Of a stretch of 64,000 bases of DNA, positions 45,457 to 53,668 are shown one piece after another. Both the position numbers and the translations under genes were made by a program. Source of the DNA: Brumimicrobium oceani (GTDB lineage: Bacteria > Bacteroidota > Bacteroidia > Flavobacteriales_D > Crocinitomicaceae); the NCBI RefSeq assembly GCF_003143775.1, contig NZ_QFRJ01000010.1, positions 1-64,000 on the forward strand, in the 5' to 3' direction. Position 1 is the stretch's first letter. Every line of letters starts with the position of its first letter. A model generated the notes under the pieces. The model saw only the letters and a program-made list of their open reading frames with translations, was not told the DNA's origin and searched no databases.

Positions 45457-45867
45457 GGTGCTTCCTTTATTAGATTGATTTTTGAATTTAAGTGATGGTA
45501 TGCTCTAAACAGTAATTTTGTGATTTTGCGGTTTTTAGTTTTCTAGATTAAGATAAGTAGAATATTTTAGTAAATGGCTTTTGTTAGGTGTTTTTTTGGT
45601 GGGGGCGCTGAGCTCTTTTGGGGTTCCCGCAGATTTTCGCAGATTGCGCAGATCATTTTAGTGGTGCTTCGCTTGTTTTTTCGCAGATTTTCAAGGATTG
45701 CGCAGATCTTTTTTGGGTGGAAATCGAAACGCTCTTTTGGGGTTCCCGCAGATTTTCGCAGATTGCGCAGATCTTTTTTATGGGCGCTTCGCTTGTTTTT
45801 TTTAGATGAGGCGCTGCGCTTTTTTTTGGGTTAATGGGTGCTTGGTGGGAGTTTGTCTTGGACAATG
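45457..45867 (-). repeat. CGCAGATTTTCGCAGATT array, upstream of the GxxExxY gene
   Basis: Bases 45590-45835 hold three units with CGCAGATTTTCGCAGATTGC at 45628 and 45747 (a degenerate one between), GCGCAGATC, GGGGTTCCCGC and GCGCTTCGCTTG phrases. Nearly the same phrases, in the same orientation, occur at 44540-44785. Bases 45457-45589 are AT-rich with no gene and should hold the GxxExxY promoter. Confidence 0.8.
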
Positions 45868-46257
45868 CTAAACAACGGCGATAGGTTTTTTATTGTCATC
45901 CATCGCTACCATAGTGAAGGTTCCTCTAACGGCTTGTTCACGTTTTTGGGAGTACATTTCTTCAACAAAAATTTCCACTGAGACAACAATACTTGTTCTA
46001 CCGACTTTTTCAACATTTGCTATTAATTCAACCAAGGTTCCACTGGGAATAGGCTTTTTAAAATCTACTCTGTCTGAGCTTACTGTAACTACTTTTTGTC
46101 GACTAAACCTTGTGGCACAAATGAAAGCTACTTCATCCATTAACTGAAGCGCTGCTCCCCCAAATAAGGTGTCGTAGTGATTGGTGGTGTTTGGAAATAC
46201 TGCCTTAAAAACTTTTGTTTCCGCTGCTGCAATTCTTTCTTCAATTGATTTATTCAT
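45868..46257 (-). CDS. Acyl-CoA thioesterase (hotdog fold)
   Basis: A 129-residue hotdog-fold thioesterase of the YciA/ACOT type, hydrolysing acyl-CoA esters. NHYDTLFGGAALQLMDEVAFICA gives the family's catalytic Asp and substrate-tunnel helix, and VTVSSDRVDFKKPIPSGTLVEL the following strands. It overlaps the end of the upstream MATE exporter gene by eight bases, so the two are co-transcribed; the functional link, if any, is not clear. Confidence 0.88.
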   Translation of the reverse strand: MNKSIEERIAAAETKVFKAVFPNTTNHYDTLFGGAALQLMDEVAFICATRFSRQKVVTVSSDRVDFKKPIPSGTLVELIANVEKVGRTSIVVSVEIFVEEMYSQKREQAVRGTFTMVAMDDNKKPIAVV

Positions 46258-47632
46258 GACTTAAAATTTCTGATGTAGAAGGACTTTCCGCCTCCACTGT
46301 TTTAGGATATTTTGTTTTGCTCGTTTTGTAATAAACAAAGCTTACCAAAGCCGCTCCTATATCCGCTAATGGAAAAGCCATCCAAATTCCGTTTAATCCA
46401 AAGTACAATGGCAAAAGCAAAACCAAAGGAATTAAGAATATTCCTTGCTTTGTTAGGGCGAGAAATAAGGCTGGACCTGCTTTTCCAATGGCTTGAAAGT
46501 AGGCACTAATAATTAAACTCACCGCCAATAAAGGTGTGGCAAGAAAAACGGTTCGAATGACAGGAGTGGTTTCCGCAATAAGTTCCAGATCTGAGGTAAA
46601 TAATTCTGAAATATTTGCTGCAAAGGTCATGAGAATGATAAACAATAAAACAGAAATCCCTGATGCCCAAGCAATCGATATTTTTACGATTTGTTGAACC
46701 CTATTCTTTAGTCGTGCTCCAAAATTATATCCAACAATAGGGACAAAGCCTTGTGTAATTCCTAGCACTGGGAAATTTGCAAACATTAAAACTCTGTTGA
46801 TAATTCCGTAAACGGACAGCCCTTGTTCTCCGCCATAAAAGAACAAAGAGTTATTCAATACAACAGCCAGAACACTTATTACACCTTGTCGGGCCAATGT
46901 TACTGAGCCTAATGAGGCTATTTCTTTAATGATTGGAAAAGAAGGTTTACAGTTTTCTAGTGAAATTTTTAACACCGACTTACCAGAAAGAAAATGTCTT
47001 AAAGTAAAGGCAGCACTTCCAATATAAGAAATCGTTGTTGCCCAAGCTGCTCCCTTAATTCCCATATCAAGTGCTACAATAAATATTGGATCAAGAATTA
47101 AATTAATAATCGCCGGAACAATCATAGCAAACATAGCTACTCTCGGGTATCCCTCCGCACGAATAACATTGATACTCATCATTGCCCAAGCCAAGAAAGG
47201 CACACCAATTAAAAGAATGGTAAAATATTCAATGGCGGGTTGCTCAATATCCCCCATTCCACCGAAAACGTGGATAATATCATCGGTAAGAAAAGCACCC
47301 AAAAGAACAAAGAAAACGGCCAACACCATGGTCATTCCGACCTGATTTCCAAATGTTTTAAAAGCTTTCTTCATTTTGTTATTTCCCAAAGCGCGGGAAA
47401 GTACAGAAGACCCTCCTACCCCAATCGCCATTCCAATACTCGATATCAAAAATGTGATGGGTAAAACAACAGTGATTGCTCCAATTCCCTCTGGACCTAC
47501 AAAATGTCCTACGTAAATCGTATCAATTATCGCATATATAGACATGGTTAGAATTCCAACAGAAGCAGGAATAGCTTGCTCTGCTAGCAATTTCCCCAGT
47601 GGTGCGGTACCAAACTTTTCTGTTGACTTCAT
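46250..47632 (-). CDS. MATE family efflux transporter
   Basis: A 460-residue inner-membrane multidrug/toxin extruder with about twelve membrane segments in two homologous halves. The first repeat begins LLAEQAIPASVGILTMSIYAIIDTIYVGHFVG and the second LGSVTLARQGVISVLAVVLNNSLFFYGGEQG, and GVGGSSVLSRALG fits the family. Driven by Na+ or H+; substrate unknown. It is closest to the NorM/DinF-like branch common in Bacteroidota. Overlaps the thioesterase gene at its 3' end. Confidence 0.92.
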   Translation of the reverse strand: MKSTEKFGTAPLGKLLAEQAIPASVGILTMSIYAIIDTIYVGHFVGPEGIGAITVVLPITFLISSIGMAIGVGGSSVLSRALGNNKMKKAFKTFGNQVGMTMVLAVFFVLLGAFLTDDIIHVFGGMGDIEQPAIEYFTILLIGVPFLAWAMMSINVIRAEGYPRVAMFAMIVPAIINLILDPIFIVALDMGIKGAAWATTISYIGSAAFTLRHFLSGKSVLKISLENCKPSFPIIKEIASLGSVTLARQGVISVLAVVLNNSLFFYGGEQGLSVYGIINRVLMFANFPVLGITQGFVPIVGYNFGARLKNRVQQIVKISIAWASGISVLLFIILMTFAANISELFTSDLELIAETTPVIRTVFLATPLLAVSLIISAYFQAIGKAGPALFLALTKQGIFLIPLVLLLPLYFGLNGIWMAFPLADIGAALVSFVYYKTSKTKYPKTVEAESPSTSEILSHE

Positions 47633-47976
47633 TCTAGATTGCTAACACTTAGATTTTAAAAATGTTGACGAAGGTAATTTTTTTTAGAATCGAAAAGCAA
47701 TGAAAACACACTAATTCTGCCAATATTTGGTAATTGAACGGTTAATTTAAGGTCAGCTAGGAAATTTATCCTTACTCCAATCAATATTTGAAACTTAGTT
47801 AGTTAAAAATGAAGAACTTATACCAACGTAAAAGGATAAAACATTGATTATCAAAACACAACCCATTGCTTCAATTTATCTTCAAACAATAAACACAAAG
47901 AGGGTGCCGGTTTAGCGTGTCAAACAATTACACCAATTAAATGAATAATAACCCTTTTAAAGCTCAATGAAGTCTT
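47633..47976. other. Intergenic, nothing recognised
   Basis: About 344 AT-rich bases between the MATE gene and the fifth kinase. I see no gene, repeat copy or clear terminator. Confidence 0.5.
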
Positions 47977-49191
47977 TTACTCAGTATCATCTTCGCTTAA
48001 AACAAAATGATAGTGCGTTCCAGAATCATTAATTTCCCTTTTAAAACTTCCGTCTAACTGATCTGTAAAAACTTCAATCAATTGTGTTCCAAAGGTTTTT
48101 TTAGGATTCTCTTTCCAAACTCCGTCATCAGAATAAGTCATCATAAATTCTCCTTGCTTTCCTGAAACCAAAGAAAGGTCTATTCTACCTGATTTCTCAA
48201 AGGCATGCTTAACTGTATTGATAACTAGTTCGTTTATAATTAAACCCAGCGGAACAATATTCTTAGCACTAACACTTTCAAGGCTCGAATTCACCTCAAA
48301 ATCAATCTGCTTGTTTAATGCACTGCTGTCGATAAGATTCTGAATTAAAGTACTAATGTAGTCCTTTATGTCAATGTTCATTAATGACTCTTTTTCGTAT
48401 AGCTTTTGATGAATCAGTGACATGGCTAGAATTCGAGTAATTGCTTCTTCGAAACTTACTTTAGCTTCTTCCGACTGAATATCTCTAGATTGTAAGCGCA
48501 GCAAGCTCACAATGACTTGTAAATTGTTTTTTACCCTGTGGTGAATTTCTTGCAATAAAACAGTTTTCTCTTTGTTTTGGTGGTCTACAATTTTCTTTTC
48601 ATTATTTAGTTTTTCATAAGCTTCGGAGGCATGTTTGAAAGCATATTTGTTGATTAAGCCATATTGGTACATAACATAACCTATCATAAACATAGCAACA
48701 GCAAATTCAACAGATAATAAAAACAAGGCGTCTGGTCTTATCGTAAGACTTAAATAGGCCGTTCCTGCAAATTGAAAGTTATAGTAAACCCCATAAAACA
48801 AAGCATTCACAGCAAGATAAAAGAAGCCCCAAACATTCCCTAAGGTAAAGAAAGCTGAAAGAATTAACACCACCATCCATAAGGCTTCTTGCAGGTGTAG
48901 AGATTCTGGAACAGTAAATATTGCAATTCCTATAACTAAAGTTACTACCAGGTAAAGTACTCTCGCTATTTGATGATAAGCTCCATACCTTTTTAATAAG
49001 AATAGACTTGTGGAGGTAGTAAGAACAAAAATGAGATAGTAAATAAAAAAGCGATCTTCAACCAAAAGTGTAAAAATTGACATTGCAAATCCTACAATAG
49101 TGAAAACTATGTTGATACGCCAAACAAAATTAAACTTTGCTTTTTCCTGAAAACGATATAGAATGCTGTCTGGAGTTTTTAAATTACTCAT
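47977..49191 (-). CDS. HisKA_2 sensor histidine kinase with multi-span membrane sensor
   Basis: A 404-residue kinase: six or seven N-terminal membrane segments (about 25-185), a short coiled coil, then a HisKA_2 domain (EIHHRVKNNLQVIVSLL near residue 216) and a HATPase domain (VPLGLIINELVINTVKHAF, YSDDGVW, FGTQLIE). The catalytic part is related to the four TPR kinases at 32-40 kb but clearly divergent, and the sensor is membrane-embedded rather than TPR-based. No response regulator is adjacent. It is likely an independent gene, divergent from the trans-sulfuration gene. Confidence 0.9.
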   Translation of the reverse strand: MSNLKTPDSILYRFQEKAKFNFVWRINIVFTIVGFAMSIFTLLVEDRFFIYYLIFVLTTSTSLFLLKRYGAYHQIARVLYLVVTLVIGIAIFTVPESLHLQEALWMVVLILSAFFTLGNVWGFFYLAVNALFYGVYYNFQFAGTAYLSLTIRPDALFLLSVEFAVAMFMIGYVMYQYGLINKYAFKHASEAYEKLNNEKKIVDHQNKEKTVLLQEIHHRVKNNLQVIVSLLRLQSRDIQSEEAKVSFEEAITRILAMSLIHQKLYEKESLMNIDIKDYISTLIQNLIDSSALNKQIDFEVNSSLESVSAKNIVPLGLIINELVINTVKHAFEKSGRIDLSLVSGKQGEFMMTYSDDGVWKENPKKTFGTQLIEVFTDQLDGSFKREINDSGTHYHFVLSEDDTE

Positions 49192-49434
49192 CTGGTAGAA
49201 TATATTTTAAGTAGTTATGTCTTCAACAAGTGCTCGTTTCAACTCGAAAAAAGCTTCAAAATTGTTTATATGAATCGTAAAGATATAATTTTTCAAATAA
49301 CACTTTTTGTACAAATCAAATTCCTCTAAGGTGATGACAAAATTAAATAGACATATCACACCAAAAGAGTACCTTCTTACTTAATGAAATCCTTGTTGGT
49401 GTCATTCTAAATCGCCTTTCTCTTTGAATTTTCT

Positions 49435-49442
49435 TACATTTG
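49435..49442 (+). promoter_or_regulatory. Putative -7 box for the trans-sulfuration gene
   Basis: TACATTTG fits TAnnTTTG, 17 bases before the chosen ATG at 49460. It overlaps the reading frame upstream, supporting the shorter start. Confidence 0.4.
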
Positions 49443-49459
49443 TGTGTATTAAAAATTAC

Positions 49460-50614
49460 ATGCAAGAAAACAATTACAAGTTCGGAACAAAAGCAATTCA
49501 TGCTGGGGTTGAGCCGGATTCCGCAACTGGAGCGATCATGACTCCTATTTACCAAACCAGCACCTATGTTCAAGAAAAAGTGGGTCAGCATAAAGGCTAT
49601 GCCTATTCTAGAACAGCAAATCCTACACGAAATGCCCTAGAAAATGCTTTGGCTGAGTTAGAAAATGCCAAATATGGCGCTTGTTTTGGAAGTGGAATAG
49701 CAGCCATTGATGCTGTTTTGAAAATGCTAAATCCGGGTGATGAAGTAATTACCACTGATGATCTTTATGGTGGATCTTACAGATTATTTACTACTGTTTT
49801 TGCAAAGTATGGAATAAAATTTCACTTCATTAAAATGGATGATTTATCTATTTTAAAACAGACGATGAATGAAAACACAAAACTAATTTGGATTGAGACA
49901 CCCAGCAATCCAATGATGAATATAATTGACATTAAAGGTGTTGCTGAACTCATCAAGAATAAAAAGATAATCTTAGGAGTAGACAATACTTTCGCTACAC
50001 CTTACCTTCAAAATCCTATTGATTTGGGTGCAGATTTAGTAATGCACAGTGCAACAAAATATCTTGGAGGTCATTCAGATGTGGTAATGGGCGCAGTTGT
50101 TACAGACAATAAACAAATTGCAGACGAAATTTATCGCATTCAAAATAGCTCCGGAGCAATTGCTGGTCCAATGGATTGCTTTTTGGTTTTACGCGGATTA
50201 AAAACACTTCATTTACGCATGCAAAGACATTGTGAAAACGGTGAAAATCTGGCTTATTTCTTAAAAGACCATCCAAAAGTGGACAAGGTGTATTGGCCAG
50301 GTTTCAAAGATCACCCGAATCATGAAATTGCGACAGAACAAATGCGAAATTTTGGTGGAATGATTTCTTTTTCTTTGAAAAGTGATAAAGCAGAAGATGC
50401 TTTTTCTGTTATGGAGAAATTTAAAATTTTTGCTCTTGCTGAATCGCTAGGTGGTGTAGAATCCTTAACTTGTCACCCTGCAACAATGACCCATGCCGCT
50501 TTACCCGCAAAAGACCGACAAGCAACAGGAATTGTAGATTCTTTAATCAGACTTAGCGTGGGCGTGGAAGATGCAGAAGATTTAATAAATGACTTAAAAC
50601 AAGCTTTGGCTTAA
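49460..50614 (+). CDS. Cystathionine gamma-synthase/lyase family PLP enzyme
   Basis: A 384-residue trans-sulfuration enzyme of the Cys/Met metabolism PLP family. It has FGTKAIHAGVEPD, the phosphate-binding FGSGIAAI, and the PLP lysine (Lys200) in HSATKYLGGHSD. From sequence alone cystathionine gamma-synthase, gamma-lyase or beta-lyase activity cannot be separated; GYAYSRTANPTRNALE fits gamma-synthase/lyase. I start at 49460 (MQENNYKFG) because 12 additional upstream codons do not align and contain the -7 box. It is followed 9 bases later by a TrkA gene. Confidence 0.9.
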   Translation: MQENNYKFGTKAIHAGVEPDSATGAIMTPIYQTSTYVQEKVGQHKGYAYSRTANPTRNALENALAELENAKYGACFGSGIAAIDAVLKMLNPGDEVITTDDLYGGSYRLFTTVFAKYGIKFHFIKMDDLSILKQTMNENTKLIWIETPSNPMMNIIDIKGVAELIKNKKIILGVDNTFATPYLQNPIDLGADLVMHSATKYLGGHSDVVMGAVVTDNKQIADEIYRIQNSSGAIAGPMDCFLVLRGLKTLHLRMQRHCENGENLAYFLKDHPKVDKVYWPGFKDHPNHEIATEQMRNFGGMISFSLKSDKAEDAFSVMEKFKIFALAESLGGVESLTCHPATMTHAALPAKDRQATGIVDSLIRLSVGVEDAEDLINDLKQALA

Positions 50615-50623
50615 AATATAAAA

Positions 50624-51322
50624 ATGGGATTTAACAAATTTGCAGTAATCGGTGTTGGGAAATACGGTTCAAACATCGCCAGAAGATTGGCAGAGAAAGG
50701 AGCGCAGGTTTTCGCTTTTGACAATAACGAAGAGAAAATTGAGAACATTAAAGACGATGTTGCATTTGCTGTGACATTGAACAGTACTGATTTCAAGATT
50801 TTGTCTTCCCAAAAACTGGAGGAAATGGATGCCGCTGTGGTAGCAATCGGTGAAAATTTTGAAGCTACTGTTCTTACGGCTGTGCATTTGATGGATTTAG
50901 GTGTCAAAAGAATTATTGCTCGTGCAAATGGAGCTGACCAAAGGCTGATTCTCGAGAAAATTGGAATTAAAGAAATTTTAACACCAGAAGACGAGGTCGC
51001 TTTCGTTATTCGAGAAAAATTACTAAATCCCTCAATTTTATCTTTCCTTCAATTGTCGGAAGAATACGAAATTGCCGAAATAAAACCTCCGAAAGGAACC
51101 TTGAACAGAACAATAGAAGACATTGATTTTAGAAATAAATATCAATTGACATTAGTAACCATGAGGCGCGAATATGACATTAAAAAGAAAGGTCAGTACG
51201 AAGTAGAACAGCATGTAATCGGTGTTCCCAAGGGAGATACCGTAATTGAATCGCGTGATACTTTGGTGGTTTTTGGAACAGCCAAACACGTACAGCGCTT
51301 TATTGACGTAAACGAATCATGA
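50624..51322 (+). CDS. TrkA/KtrA-type potassium uptake regulator
   Basis: A 232-residue peripheral membrane subunit of a K+ uptake system: an RCK_N Rossmann domain (VIGVGKYGSNIARRLAEKG, nucleotide-binding GxGxxG near residues 9-14, and the acidic end of strand two) and an RCK_C ligand-binding domain (about 145-225). No ion-channel subunit (TrkH/KtrB) is adjacent, so it must partner with one elsewhere. It overlaps the SDR gene by four bases (ATGA). Confidence 0.9.
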   Translation: MGFNKFAVIGVGKYGSNIARRLAEKGAQVFAFDNNEEKIENIKDDVAFAVTLNSTDFKILSSQKLEEMDAAVVAIGENFEATVLTAVHLMDLGVKRIIARANGADQRLILEKIGIKEILTPEDEVAFVIREKLLNPSILSFLQLSEEYEIAEIKPPKGTLNRTIEDIDFRNKYQLTLVTMRREYDIKKKGQYEVEQHVIGVPKGDTVIESRDTLVVFGTAKHVQRFIDVNES

Positions 51323-52026
51323 TTTATATAATAACAGGTACATCATCAGGTATTGGTAAAGCCTTAGCTCAATTTTACCTAAACAAAGGAGAAAAAGTGA
51401 TTGGAATTTCTAGAAATAATTCCATTACAGACGATAACTTCACACATGTAGCTTGTGATTTATCGGATAAAAATCAATTGTATGATATCGCACTTTTGGA
51501 CCATGTTTCTAAAGAAGATTTTCCTGTGCGTTTAATTAACAATGCAGGAATAATTGGAGAAATTAAAAGAACGCACGAATTAACTCTCACGCATTATGTG
51601 GATATGGCAATGGTGAATCTTGTTGCCCCTCAATACCTTTGCAGCTATGTTTTATCAACCTTTGGTTTTGAAAATGTAGATACCATCGTGAACATTTCTT
51701 CTGGTGCAGCTCAACGCCCAGTTCCCTCTTGGGGATCTTATTGTGCCACCAAAGCAGCAATGGACATTTTTGCAGAAACTTTAAACGAAGAAATTAAAGA
51801 ACTCGGGAAATCCACAAAGGTTTTCAATATAGCACCCGGTGTTGTAGATACAGAAATGCAAGTGACCATTAGAAATAGTGGAGCAAAAAACTTTTCTAGT
51901 CACCAAAATTTCGTAGACCTAAAAGAAAACAATGAGCTCAGAACTCCACAAGAAGTTGCTGTTTTATTGGATGCTTTTATCAACGAGGAACACCATGATA
52001 ATGAAGGGGTGGTTTTTAGGATATGA
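51319..52026 (+). CDS. Short-chain dehydrogenase/reductase
   Basis: A 235-residue SDR with the NAD(P)-binding TGTSSGIGKAL (residues 6-16), LINNAG, the active-site Ser (NISSGAAQ) and YxxxK (YCATKAA). The small size and FNIAPGVVDTEM segment resemble sepiapterin-reductase-like and related SDRs; the substrate is unknown. Last gene of the trans-sulfuration-TrkA-SDR run. A TTAAGGTTTAATTATT repeat begins four bases after its stop codon. Confidence 0.88.
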   Translation: MIYIITGTSSGIGKALAQFYLNKGEKVIGISRNNSITDDNFTHVACDLSDKNQLYDIALLDHVSKEDFPVRLINNAGIIGEIKRTHELTLTHYVDMAMVNLVAPQYLCSYVLSTFGFENVDTIVNISSGAAQRPVPSWGSYCATKAAMDIFAETLNEEIKELGKSTKVFNIAPGVVDTEMQVTIRNSGAKNFSSHQNFVDLKENNELRTPQEVAVLLDAFINEEHHDNEGVVFRI

Positions 52027-52179
52027 TTTTTTTAATGATTAATGTTTAAGGTTTAATTATTGACGGGGTTTTTTATTGAAAATCAGATGGTTAAATGTTT
52101 ATTTAAAACGAATTTTGTCAAATCATTTTCTTGGTTTTGACCTATTTTTAACACAAAAGAGATCTTCTATCAACTAACT

Positions 52180-52240
52180 AGATCCTCCAAATATTTTATT
52201 TACCAACAAGTTGATTTATAAAATATTCAGAGGATGACAG
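52180..52240 (+). repeat. Variable-stem hairpin element, facing copy
   Basis: Border AGATCCTCC (52180-52188), stem AATATTTTAT (52190-52199) with ATAAAATATT (52218-52227), border AGGATGACAG (52231-52240). The stem sequence is unrelated to the other copies. Confidence 0.65.
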
Positions 52241-52257
52241 TCGGAGGCGGAGTATTT

Positions 52258-52314
52258 TGAAAAAGGGGGAGAAAAAGTTGATGCTCTGCATCAACTTTTT
52301 CTCCCCCTTTTTCA
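52258..52314. repeat. Perfect 27-bp stem, 3-base loop hairpin
   Basis: Bases 52258-52284 pair perfectly with 52288-52314 (loop tct); the arms include GGGGGAGAAAAAGTTGATGC. It is the centre of the composite. Confidence 0.9.
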
Positions 52315-52330
52315 CTCCAAAACTACTATA

Positions 52331-52385
52331 GACTGTCATCCTACCCATTTGTAAAATCGTTGATTTTATAAATGGGTAGGATCTT
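52331..52385 (-). repeat. Variable-stem hairpin element, inverse copy
   Basis: On the minus strand: AAGATCCT, an 18-bp stem with one G-T pair (ACCCATTTATAAAATC and its partner), a 3-base loop, then AGGATGACAGTC. It faces the copy at 52180-52240 across the central hairpin. Confidence 0.7.
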
Positions 52386-52666
52386 GTTGGAGAACGAAGC
52401 CTAATGCTATTATTGAAACTTTTCAATTTAAAAACCCTCAAGCAATGGTTGAGTTCCGGTCTCCCTCTTTTGGAGAACTTGTCCCGAAAAAATCGGAAGG
52501 GATCAAGGGAGAGGGCAACTACAAGTGAATTACGAATTTGAAAATTACAAATTACGAATTAAAAACCATAAGAAATAATTGACCCTAATTAGTGTTTGCC
52601 TTATTGAAAATTGAAAACAATAAATTTCTGAGATAGTAATTTCAAAAATTCGTAATTCGTAATTCC

Positions 52667-53668
52667 TTATTTCGTAATTGAATATTCAAAGCCTATTCTC
52701 TTAATCGGTGTTTTCCTCAAAGTATCTTCTGCCGAATAAAAATTAATTTCTTTAGGCAAGTTTTCTTGGTATTTTATTATTCCAATATCGCTGTGTAGGA
52801 ATTCATCACTGGCAGAGATCAAACTGTCATTAAACCCTGTTAAAACACCGTCTAAATCATAGTTAAACCAGCGTTTTGTAATAAAATCGTTGGTGTGAAA
52901 TTCTTGTCTTTTTAAAACTTTCGAAGGGTAATATTCGCGGGTTTCTTTCTTTGATTTTTCCACCAAGTTCTCTAGTGAAAAAGATGAGGTGTAATCTTTG
53001 GGTGAGCCATAATAAAACACGTGTTTTCCTTCTGGTTTAAATTGAAAATCTATATAGGAAACATTCCAATTGGCGCTGTCCAGAATGAAGTAATGATTAA
53101 TCCCCTTTTTACTGCTCTTGTCTACAAATTTAAGCAGTTTTTCATCGGATTCTTCTAAAACTAATCTTTGATATTGTTGCAATTCTTGAATAGTATTTAA
53201 GAAAGAAGCCATACTTTTCTGTCGGTATTTTACATTACTGGAAACCGCTGGAGCAGAATATCCTAATGAATCAGTTGTTGATTGATAACTAAAAATGTGC
53301 TGTGCCAATTGAATTCCGTCAATAAACTCCACCATCGTCACTTTTATAACGCTTCCTTTTTGGTCAAAATTAATCTCAATTGTTCTGTTGGGCATTGTGT
53401 CGGTGATGCTGATAATGCTGTCTGTAAAATTGAAATTGGTAAAACCTATCCTTATGTTTTCAATATTATTTGAATCAATTAAAGCCTTAGAAAACCAAGT
53501 GGGGAAACTCATGTTTTTCCATCCATCCTTATTCATTACGCTCCAATTAACCAATTGCGAAGTAAGCGGTGGGTCTACCTGTACTTTCTCCAAAATCACC
53601 TCCTCTTCACTACATGAAAAGAGTAATGCAAGGGAAAAAATCAAAAGATATTTTGCATAAAGTTTCAT
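52667..53668 (-). CDS. Lipoprotein of unknown function
   Basis: A 333-residue lipoprotein (MKLYAKYLLIFSLALLFSC, lipobox Cys19) followed by about 310 residues of mixed alpha/beta sequence with no motif I recognise. The spacing of paired strands (WNVSYIDFQFKPEGKHVFYYG; RWFNYDLDGVLTGFND) suggests repeated beta-hairpins, perhaps of a MORN-like or YD-like kind, but this is weak. The ATG overlaps the stop of the upstream MBL gene by four bases, so the two are translationally coupled. Confidence 0.7.
   Translation of the reverse strand: MKLYAKYLLIFSLALLFSCSEEEVILEKVQVDPPLTSQLVNWSVMNKDGWKNMSFPTWFSKALIDSNNIENIRIGFTNFNFTDSIISITDTMPNRTIEINFDQKGSVIKVTMVEFIDGIQLAQHIFSYQSTTDSLGYSAPAVSSNVKYRQKSMASFLNTIQELQQYQRLVLEESDEKLLKFVDKSSKKGINHYFILDSANWNVSYIDFQFKPEGKHVFYYGSPKDYTSSFSLENLVEKSKKETREYYPSKVLKRQEFHTNDFITKRWFNYDLDGVLTGFNDSLISASDEFLHSDIGIIKYQENLPKEINFYSAEDTLRKTPIKRIGFEYSITK

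Larger units (their letters stand above)
52027..52666. repeat. Intergenic composite of repeats and long hairpins
   Basis: Bases 52030-52075 are a TTAAGGTTTAATTATT element. Bases 52180-52385 are two facing variable-stem elements around a perfect 27-bp hairpin. Bases 52530-52560 (AATTACGAATTTGAAAATTAC) and 52640-52665 (TTCGTAATTCGTAATTCC) are inverse AATTACGAATT repeats. No gene is supported. Confidence 0.75.
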
